Part shown: piece by piece, positions 56,178-64,000 of the stretch
How positions within the stretch are numbered: the first letter of the stretch is position 1
Layout of the letters: every line of letters begins with the position of its first letter
NCBI GenBank assembly: GCA_007570785.1
Contig: ML664159.1
Location: forward strand, 4,807,987-4,871,986
From: Antilocapra americana
Lineage: Eukaryota; Chordata; Mammalia; Artiodactyla; Antilocapridae
DNA: 64,000 nt
Reading direction: 5' to 3'
Translations under genes and position numbers: made by a program
Notes under the pieces: generated by a model
What the model was told of the DNA's origin: nothing
Database searches by the model: none
Seen by the model: the letters and a program-made list of their open reading frames with translations, nothing else

Positions 56178-56392
56178 TAGTGGCTCATACAGTAAAGAAT
56201 CTGCCTGCAATGCGGGAAACTGGAGTTTGATCCTTGGTTCAGGAAGATCCCCTGGAGAAGGGAATGGTTACCTACTCTAGTATTCTTGCCTGGAGAATGC
56301 CATGGACAGTGGAGCCTGCTGGGCTACAGTAAATGGGGTCTCAAATAGTCAGACATGACTGAGCGACTAACACTTTCATTTTCATGATTGTT
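56178..56392 (+). mobile_element. Bov-tA SINE (5'-trimmed head)
   Basis: 'gtggctcatacagtaaagaa', B-box-like 'ggagtttgatccttgg', body 'cctggagaatgccatggac', end 'gactgagcgactaacacttt'. It lies within old antisense L1. Confidence 0.92.
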
Positions 56393-56703
56393 GGATCATA
56401 TGGTAAGAGTATGTTTAATTTTGTAAGAAATCATCAAACTGTCTTCCAAAGTGGCCTTGGCATTTTGCATTCCCACCAGCAATGAGAAATTCCTGTTGCT
56501 CCACATGCTTCTTAGCATGTGATGTCGTCAGTATTCTGGATTTTCACTAGTAGGTATGTAGTAGTAATGTTTTAATTTGCATTTCCCTGATGACATATGA
56601 TGTGGAGCATATTTTTATATGCTTATTTGCCATCTGTATATCTTCTTTGGTGAAGTATCTGTTAACGTCTTTGGCTAGTTTTTAATTGTTTTTTGTTTTC
56701 TCA

Positions 56704-56948
56704 TTGTTGAGTTTTTTTTTTTCCTTTACATTATCATGTTGGTTTTGCCATACATTGACATGAATCCACCATGGGTATACATGTGTTCCCCTTTCAGAAC
56801 CCCGCTCCCACCTCCCTCCCAATTCCATCTCTCTGGGTCATCCCGGTGCACCAGCCCTGAGCACCCTGTATCATGCGTCAAACCTGGGCTGGCGATTGAT
56901 TTCACATATGATAATTTACATGTTTCAATGCCGTTCTTGTTGAGTTTT
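56704..56948 (-). mobile_element. Young L1 tail, antisense, with 12-bp TSD
   Basis: Exact 'ttgttgagtttt' at 56704-56715 and 56937-56948 surrounds poly(T) and about 220 bp of L1 3' UTR complement ('catgttggttttgccataca', 'gatttcacatatgataattt'). Confidence 0.94.
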
Positions 56949-56964
56949 AAGAGTTTTATTTTAC

Positions 56965-57995
56965 ATATGAAAAGATGCTCAACATCACTCATTATCAGAG
57001 AAATGCAAATCAAAACCACAATGAGGTACCATCTCATGCTGGTCAGAATGGCTGCTATCAAAAAGTCTACAAACAATAAATGTTGGAGAGGGTGTGGAGA
57101 AAAGGGAACCCTCTTACACTGTTACCCACTCCAGTGGATTCTTGCCTGGAGAATCCTAGGGATGGGGGATCCTGATGGGCTGCTGTCTATGGGGTGGCAG
57201 AGTCAGACCCGACTGAAGTGACTTAGCAGCAGCAGCAGAAGCAGCTTACACTGTTGGTGGGAATGCAAACTGGTACAATCACTATGGAGAACAGTGTGGA
57301 GATTCCTTAAAAGACTGGAAACAGAACTGCCATATGACCCAGCAATCCCACTGCTGGGCACACACATTGAAGAAACCAGAATTGAAAGAGACACGTGTAC
57401 CCTAATGTTCATCGCAGCAGTTTACAATAGCCAGGACATGGAAGCAACCTAGATGTCCATTGGTAGATGAATGGATGAAAAAGCTGTGGTACTTATATAC
57501 AATGGAATATTACTTAGCCATTAGAAATAATGCATTTGAATCAGTCCTAATGAGGTGGATGAAACTAGAGCCTATTATACAGAGTGATGTAAGTCAGAAA
57601 GAAAAATGCCAATACAGTATACTAACACATATGTATGGAATTTAGAAACATAGTAATGATAACCCTGTATGAAAGACAGCAAAAGAGACCCAGATGTATA
57701 GAATAGTCTTTTGGAATCTGTGGGAGAGGGCGAGGGTGGGATGATTTGAGAGAATAGCATTGAAACATGTATATTATCATATGTGAAACAGATCGCCAGT
57801 CCAGGTTTGATGCATGAGACAGGGTGCTCAGGGCTGGTGCACTGGGATGACCCAGAGGGATGGGATGGAGAGAGAGATAGAAGGGGGGTTCAGGATGGGA
57901 ACACATGTACACCCATGGCTGATTCATATCAATGTATGGCAAAACCCACTACAATATTGTAAAATAATTAGCCTCCAATTAAAATAAATAAATAA
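56965..57995 (+). mobile_element. 5'-truncated L1, sense, split by Bov-A
   Basis: Starts near 'gaaaagatgctcaacatcac' in late ORF2, with 'ggtaccatctcatgctggtc'. The frame 57460-57645 keeps LWYLYTMEYYLAIRNNAFES and the 3' UTR ends 'agcctccaattaaaataaat' plus A-run. It holds a SINE at 57113-57255. Its own TSD is not clear. Confidence 0.92.
57113..57255 (+). mobile_element. Bov-A single-unit SINE with 11-bp TSD
   Basis: Exact 'cttacactgtt' at 57113-57123 and 57245-57255. The 121-bp body is the second unit of a Bov-A2-type SINE ('gagaatcctagggatggggg', 'cccgactgaagtgacttagc') with a CAG-repeat tail. Confidence 0.96.
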
Positions 57996-58815
57996 AAAAG
58001 AGTGTCGTGTTTAGTTTTTAGAACAGTCCTTTATCAGATATTTACTTTGCAATTATATTCTCTCAGTCTGTGGCTGTCTTCTTGTTCTCTTGACATTATT
58101 ATTATCAGTGCAGAAGTTTTTACTTTTAATGAAATCCAGCTTACTAATTATTTATTTAATGAATTCTGCCTTGGTGTTGTATCTAAAAGTTATCACTGTA
58201 CCCAGTATCATCTAGATTTTTTCCCTATGTTCTCTTCTAGGAGTTTCATAGTTTTCCATTTTACATTTAGGTTTGTGGTTCATTTTGAGTTAGTTTTTGT
58301 GAAGGGTGTGAGTTTTGTGTCTAGATTAATTCTGTTGCATGTGGATGTACAATTGTTCCAGCACCACTTGTTGAAAAGATTACCATTGCTCTATTGTATT
58401 GCCTCTGTTCCTTTGTCGAAGATCTGTTGATTATGTTTATGGGGATCTATATCTGTGTTCTCTGTTCTATTTCACTGATCTATTCCTCTATCATTTCACC
58501 AGTTCCACACTGTCATGATTACTATAACTTTATAGTAAGTCACAAAGTCAGGTAGTACCAGTCTTCCCTCTTTGTTCTTCAGTATCTTGTCAGTTATTCT
58601 GGGTCTTTTGCCTTTATTTATTTATTTTTTGGGTAACTTTTAGAATCAGTTTGTCAGTATCCACAAAATAACTTGCTAGGATTTTGATTGGCATTGTATT
58701 GAATCTACAGATCAAGTTGGGAAGAACTGACAGTTTTGAAAACTTGAATCTTCCTATTCATGAGTTTGGAAATATATCCTTTCTCTTATATTTAAAAACA
58801 CATCTGGGTTGTTTC

Positions 58816-60295
58816 AGATTCAACTTTTCATATTTTCTTAGCAGTTGCAGGATAAATTCATTGACAAGGAAAGTGAAATTTACGTTTGTAATCCTCATAT
58901 TTTTATTTTTGAAAGCATACTTGTTATCGGCTGTGTTATGTTTCTTAGTACTTTTGATGCAGATGTTACAGATAGGACTCTGTTAACTACCACACATTTA
59001 TTTTGTTGAGCTGCATCAGGAGAAATGTGGGGAAATCAGTCATACTTTATCATGAAAGCAGGTCTACTTGGCATTATTTGGCAGAGATGCTGGTTAGATT
59101 TCTCAGGTTATTAGAGATAAAGAGTGATTAAGGTGAAAATTTCTATTTACCCATTCAGAATGTAAGGAAGGTCACTAAGAGCCAGTCATATTAGAAGATT
59201 TTTCACACTGGGAGGAATGGTTGAAAGCAGATTAAGTGTTCCAACCTGCCAGAATCCTTCAGCAGACTCTTTCTATATTTGGTAGCATTAGGTAAATGCC
59301 AGTGGGCTCCATTCATGTAGGAATATGGTACTTACTCCTTAGCTTTTGAAAGGAGCTTACAGCCCCTTTCAGTTCTAAAATGTTTACTTTGATGAAGAAT
59401 GGTTTATTTTAATTCCTAGGCCTGTGGAATTAAATAATTGATAAATATCTAAGATTGGTGCTTATTTTCTTCGTAGAAAATTTAAAAAAGATTTTACTTG
59501 AATAAAACCAATCTAACTATAGTTGAGGTCAAAGTGGTAGATTCAAGAGCTTTTTAAAGAGAATCAGGTGACTTTGTTTATTTGGTCAAATTGATCATCT
59601 GAATTAAATGACATTGAGACTCATTGCTAATCATACACTGAAATATCAAAATTGGGTACCAATCACCAGAAATTCCAATATAAATATATTTGGGGTCGTT
59701 TATTGAGTATATTCCTAGTTTCCCATTTATGGATTGTAGGTCAAAACAGATAGTTCAAAAATATCAAGTTTAAGATCTACTCTTCACCTATTACTTATGC
59801 AGTGCAAGAGTTAAGTCATTGTGTAAAATATTACATTACCTTAGTATCCAGTATGGGGATGTGGAGAGTGCCATACACATTTAAAATCTCTTAAATTATT
59901 TGACATATGAAAATCCATCTGTGTTACTGTTTATGTAAAAAAGCTTTTCCTATTTCCTTGGCAGTAGCAATTTAGCTTCATTTCTTCCAAGCTTAATGAT
60001 CACAAAATATGGTGCATGTACTCAATAAATTTAGTTATGAAGAATACTGAGTCCTCTTTGATAAATTAAATATCTTTAAAACCCTCCTCCATGAAATTTA
60101 GATAAACTTCAGATTCATGAAAGGCTATTTAAGAAATACTAAGATTAGGACAGAAGGAAAGAAAATAAAGTTGTAGGACTTAAGCCAAGGTTAAAAATAG
60201 TTTTGCAGTTCACCAGTCCTTTATTGAGAGTAAGCAAAGGTAATTATACTCGAAAGTGAGAGACAGTATTTATTTCATTTATTATCATTACCTGG
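58816..60295. other. Longest repeat-free block
   Basis: About 1.5 kb of AT-rich single-copy DNA with no repeat I recognise and no coding frame. Candidate conserved non-coding DNA by absence of repeats only. Confidence 0.4.
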
Positions 60296-60299
60296 ATAT

Positions 60300-60372
60300 A
60301 TTTGCTTCCAAGAGTTACTGTAACAAAGCTCTACAGCTGGTTGTCTTAAAACAACAAAAATTTATTCGGCCT
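60300..60372 (-). mobile_element. LTR fragment (same family as 49322-49742)
   Basis: 'agagttactgtaacaaagct' and 'cttaaaacaacaaaaattta' match the opening of the MaLR-type LTR complement. Very short. Confidence 0.5.
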
Positions 60373-61960
60373 GAGATAAACTCAGGACCTTTAACTATAC
60401 GCATCTTTGAACCTTGCTCTTAAGTTTCTGCCATCAGTTCAGTACTTACTGGTATGTTTGACCTATTTGATCACGTAATATCCCAGCTTGGCATATTAGT
60501 TGTTTTAAATTGCTGAAACACAAAGTTAAACCCTGTGTTTGAAGAAAACCAGCAGAAATCTTCATAATTCTCCTCCTGGTACTTAAATGCTAATCATGAA
60601 TTCTACACTCTAGCACAGATTACAAGTGATAGTATTTTACTCACATACAATATGCTGATGTTGAGCTTTCTTCCCTTGATGTCTGTGAGCCCAGAATTAT
60701 TGGTGTCAGAGTCTTTTCCACAGTGCACAGCATAGGATACTATTAGTAGAGACTGATGGGGATGTCTGTTAAAAACTTCAGTTTTTAGTGCCCATTACAA
60801 AATGATGATCTGTACTAATTTAGGATTGAAATTTGATTATGTTAACATTTTAATTTTGGCTATGAATGTCAGCTTCTATAAAAATGATTACTTTTATATT
60901 TTGGATCACCTCACATTAAATACCATTTTTCTATTTATTCATTCTTATAACATCCCTGCTCTCCTCTCTGCTTGTCACAGTACTTTGCATATGGTAGGTT
61001 AAATAAATGTTTAGTAAAAAAAAAAGAAAATGATAGTAGAATATTTTTGAAAACTTTCACCAACTACAAAGAGGACATATTTTTTAAATAATTTCATTAA
61101 ACTAACATTTACTATGAACTTATTGCATTTGAGATATTTTCCTAGGTAATGATAATGAATGGGACCTGGTCCTGGAGCCCAGGTCAAGTTAGGGAAATGG
61201 CTGGAAGTACGGGATTGTCACCAACTATGGTGCTACTTATATAAGTCTCTAGTTGACTCAGTGCACTTTCCCCACTTCCTAGGACAAGTGTGGACTTTCC
61301 CTTTCACTAGCTGTTTAAAACCCCCCACCGCTATTATGTTCTGGATTTTCTGGAGCGTGGAGAGGTTTGATGGGATGAGAACCAAGTAATGTCTGCTGGT
61401 GTGGGATACTGAGTGGTCGAGGGTGAGGGGAGGGAGCAGAGGGGAGAGGAGAAGGACGTCCTCTGTGGTATAGAAGAGGTGTCAGGTGGGGCCCTGCACA
61501 CAGACCCTGGTGCAGGACATGCGAGACCCTCCTTGAAGGTCAAAGCTGAGCTGGCCTTGGGCGAGGACTCGGTGCACATGACTTCCATTGGTTCTCAGGC
61601 CTCAGGACCCCAGCTCTTTTCATTTCCTTTGCCCTGGTTGCTCCCCTTTTTCCTAATAGTCCTGGGTCCCACCCTTCCCTCTGCCATACAGATTCTCTTC
61701 TTCCATTAAAGAACTTATTTGCAAGATGTCTCCTACCCTCCTGCCGCCCGCCCCCCATTTTTTCCTAAAGCTTTTTCCTAAAGCTTTGGAGGTCAGGAAT
61801 CAAACCTTCAAAGGGGGAATATATTTTCTTTCATTCTTTGACTGCAGCAAAAGAGGGGAAGAAGACAGAATATTTCCATTTCCATATTAAAACAGGTTAG
61901 CACATTGACAATCGGCACTTAGACACAAACAATTATGGTAGGAATATAGTGAGCTTTAGT
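60373..61960. other. No gene recognised; small L2/MIR relics
   Basis: 60930-61020 resembles an L2/MIR tail ('atatggtaggttaaataaat'), and 61085-61160 an antisense one. 61160-61760 is GC-richer, with overlapping frames on both strands but no domain. A direct repeat 'cctaaagctttttcctaaag' is at about 61764-61785. Confidence 0.4.
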
Positions 61961-61974
61961 AGAGGCAGATAGAA

Positions 61975-62140
61975 GGTGCTCAGGGCTGATACACTGGGAT
62001 GACCCAGAGGGATGGAATCGGGAGGGAGGGGGGTTCTGGAAGGGGAACACATGTATACCCATGGTGGATTCATGTCAATGTATGGCAAAACCAACATGAT
62101 AATGTAAAGAAAAATAAATAAATAAAATTAAAAAAAAAGT
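61975..62140 (+). mobile_element. Young L1 tail, sense
   Basis: 'aggtgctcagggctgataca', 'ctgggatgacccagagggat', 'gaacacatgtatacccatgg' and 'atgtatggcaaaaccaacat' plus an A-rich tail. Severely truncated, with no clear TSD. BovB sequence begins about 20 bp downstream. Confidence 0.92.
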
Positions 62141-62155
62141 TTATGAGAACTATAA

Positions 62156-62600
62156 ACTTAGTCAAAGCTATGGTTTTTCCAGTAGTCATGTACAGATGTG
62201 AGAGTTGGACCATAAAGAAGGCTGAGCACTGAAGAATTGATGCTTTTGAACTGTGGTGCTAGAGAAGATTCTTGAGAGTCTCTTGGACAATGAGGAGATC
62301 AATCCTAAAGGAAATCAACTGTGAATATTCATTGGAAGGACTTATGCTGATGCTCCAATACTTTGGCCACCTGATGCAAAGAGCTGACTCATTGGAAAAG
62401 ATCCTGATCCTGGAAAAGATTGAGAGAAGGAAAAGAAGGGGAGTGACAGAGGATGAGATGGTTGGATGGCATCACCAATTCAATGGACTTGAGTTTGAGA
62501 AAATTCTGGGACATAGTGAAGGACAAGAAAGCCTGGTATGCTGCAGTCCATGGGATTGCAAAGAGTCGAACATGACTGAGTGACTGAACAACACCACAAC
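62156..62600 (+). mobile_element. BovB LINE 3' end, sense
   Basis: 'tagtcaaagctatggttttt', 'gatgtgagagttggaccata', 'gatgcttttgaactgtggtg', 'ccaatactttggccacctga' and 'catgactgagtgactgaaca' equal BovB from the C-terminal coding part to the end. The plus frame 62272-62583 is a shifted relic. Confidence 0.95.
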
Positions 62601-62604
62601 AGCA

Positions 62605-62875
62605 TGAGAGCAAAGTGGAGGGAGCCAGAGGTGAGTGGTATTGGAGCTGGGTTGACAGATGTGTAGGATTTGAAGAGAGAGTTCCAAGTGGGACTAAGAT
62701 GTGCAAGGAGCCATAGAGGAAAGAGCTTTGGGCAGGTGGGGGTGCATTCTGTGAGGCAGTGGTGGGCGCTGCGTCAGGGTGGCTCAGGAAGAGCTGATTG
62801 TGATGGGCCATGTCAGATGTGCTAAGGAGTTGGGTCTTGACCTTCCAGGTGATGAGAAACTATTACCTAAAACAG
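62605..62875 (-). mobile_element. L2 fragment, antisense
   Basis: 'gatgtgtaggatttgaagag', 'gatgtgcaaggagccataga', 'ctaaggagttgggtcttgac' and 'aggtgatgagaaactattac' recall antisense L2 interior. Diverged. Confidence 0.5.
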
Positions 62876-63949
62876 AGGCACCCTTTCCTGCCCTGCCCCT
62901 AAATCAGTCTAGATGTTAATAGCATCCCTTAGCCTCACAATAAATTTGGGGTCGTCCTGCCAACTCGGGCTCACCCCGAGAAGTTGGTGAACAGCTGTCA
63001 TCTAGTAAATGAACCGTATGTTTAGTAGGAAAGGCTCTGCCTTCTCTTATTCCTCCCAGCCTGTCTAGTTAATCAATACTTGTATATCAACAGAGAGCTG
63101 AAGAAAAAGAAGGGGAGATAAATTATAGTTGTTGAGTAAGATGGAACCTGCAGATTCATGGAGGCCTTCGAGGGAAAAGCAAGGTCTAATCGGCATTTCT
63201 TATCTTCTTGGCTTGGGTTCAGGTGATGAATGGAAATGGATTGATGGACACTGGTGACAAGGCCTGGTGCTCCCAGAGTGATGAGCTCCTGCCACTCTTG
63301 TCTGCTCACTCCTGTGCAAAATGAGGAGTTGGCTTCACTTTTTCCTTTGTTTTCCTCTTGCTGTCGAATAATTTAAAAAATCATTTAAAAAATGAATTAA
63401 AGAGTCATCACGTGTCCTGCCATGTTGGTCAAGAGAGTAAGTTTAAATCCCAAAATAATTTTAAGTAACCCATTTAGAAGTAATGCCAAAAAGGTTAAAA
63501 TTCATCAGGAAAGATAAACATTTAAGTTTTACCCTTTTCAGATATCATCTCTGGGGATATTTATCATTTCAGATCTCACTTAATCTACACAGGTTTTGTC
63601 TTGAACACGTCCTGGTGCCTCACAGGCCTGACCGGGTGTATTTACTGTGGTAGAGCTTCTGTAAATCTTGTCTGCTGATGGGTACAGCCAGCGACTGCCT
63701 GTGTGAATTATTATGTATGTGAGCATGAAAACAGAGTGCTCACTTGAAGGGCACAAATGTTGGGAGTTACCTGAGGGCATTTCAAAAATGGCAAGTGTCT
63801 GTAACTATGATTTCAAAAAGGACATCTCATCTAATTAAAGGCAGTAGGCATCACATTAAAGTTGTAAATCATGTGCTTGGAATTTCATTTGGGATTCTGC
63901 ATGAAATCTCCTTTAAGACATTTACCTGGACATTTGAATCTGGGTAAAG
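62876..63949. other. No gene recognised
   Basis: Single-copy looking. 63360-63940 is repeat-free and AT-rich. Small frames (63073-63309, 63580-63780 minus) lack domains. Confidence 0.4.
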
Positions 63950-63982
63950 TACTGACGTGGGTTGCCATTTCCTTCTCCAAAA
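63950..63982 (-). mobile_element. Bov-A SINE scrap near window edge
   Basis: 'gtactgacgtgggttgccat' and 'ttccttctcca' equal the middle of Bov-A/Bov-tA in minus orientation. Only about 32 bp are present and the left border is abrupt. Confidence 0.65.
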
Positions 63983-64000
63983 GTGAGAGATGCCTCTGGA

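Larger units (their letters stand above)
54800..58815 (-). mobile_element. Old L1 (L1M-type), antisense, host of four later insertions
   Basis: Pieces follow one another in antisense L1 order: 54800-55204 (3' UTR, 'gaagttgcaggttcacagaa'), 55970-56178 ('gcactgaataacattccatt'), 56390-56703 ('tttaatttgcatttccctga') and 57990-58815 ('ttatcagatatttactttgc', 'agcaccacttgttgaaaaga', 'ggcattgtattgaatctaca'). The open plus frame 58002-58430 is an antisense shadow of dead ORF2. Confidence 0.85.

Noticed and set aside
56736..57221. 161-codon plus-strand open frame
   Set aside because: It crosses an antisense L1 tail, a sense L1 and a SINE, so it is a chance frame over three unrelated insertions.
58002..58430. 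142-codon plus-strand open frame
   Set aside because: Antisense shadow of old L1 ORF2; T-rich composition gives long hydrophobic frames by chance.
61159..61760. Possible coding region on either strand
   Set aside because: Three overlapping frames in different registers, none with a recognisable domain; purine-rich composition explains them.

Overview
The window looks like nuclear DNA of a bovid ruminant (cattle, sheep, goat or a relative). Three repeat groups support this: BovB (RTE-type) LINEs, tRNA-Glu-derived Bov-tA and Bov-A/Bov-A2 SINEs, and young ruminant L1 3' ends with a G-rich 3' UTR. A CHR-type cetartiodactyl SINE and older mammalian L2, MIR, L1M, hAT-Charlie and MaLR-type LTR remnants fit too. 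The species, the chromosome and intergenic versus intronic status cannot be told from the sequence. I found no protein-coding exon, tRNA, rRNA, snRNA, CRISPR array or operon that I could defend. The longest open frames are pieces of LINE coding sequence or chance frames across repeats. Family names come from memory of consensus sequences and were not checked with a masking program.

Layout. 1-5.1 kb: a (GT)n microsatellite, LTR and L2 fragments and two Bov-tA SINEs. 5.1-13.5 kb: a long run of ancient antisense L1-lineage sequence, interrupted by a BovB 3' fragment, an hAT-like fragment, a 2.2 kb 5'-truncated BovB with its dead reverse-transcriptase frame (9921-12149), and a Bov-tA. 13.8-15.4 kb: an L2 split by a young L1. 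16-25 kb: MIR, L2 and Bov-tA copies, an old L1 3' end, and a compound BovB locus (22954-24180) with a 5'-inverted block. 25-34 kb: mostly single-copy DNA with L2, MIR and hAT relics, including an L2 split by an L1 that is itself split by a SINE. 34.5-35.8 kb: BovB, an L1 tail, and an odd composite insertion with 16-bp flanking direct repeats. 37.07-38.34 kb: an inverted duplication with about 250-bp arms. 38.9-45.1 kb: CHR, L2, Bov-A2, LTR, MIR, hAT and L1M relics and a tandem AT-rich palindrome. 45.2-52.7 kb: largely single-copy DNA with scattered SINEs. 52.7-58.8 kb: a stack of nested insertions (L2, antisense old L1s, BovB, young L1s, Bov-tA, Bov-A). 58.8-64 kb: single-copy AT-rich DNA, then an L1 tail, a BovB 3' end and an L2.

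The genes do not work together as a system because no working gene is visible. What can be read is insertion history. Target-site duplications (TSDs) can be read directly for many insertions, and nesting gives their relative order. The observations most worth a second look are the inverted duplication at 37-38 kb with a perfect small hairpin exactly at one breakpoint, the BovB with an internal inversion at 22.95-24.18 kb, and the composite insertion at 35.1-35.8 kb. I did not find a convincing new biological system.
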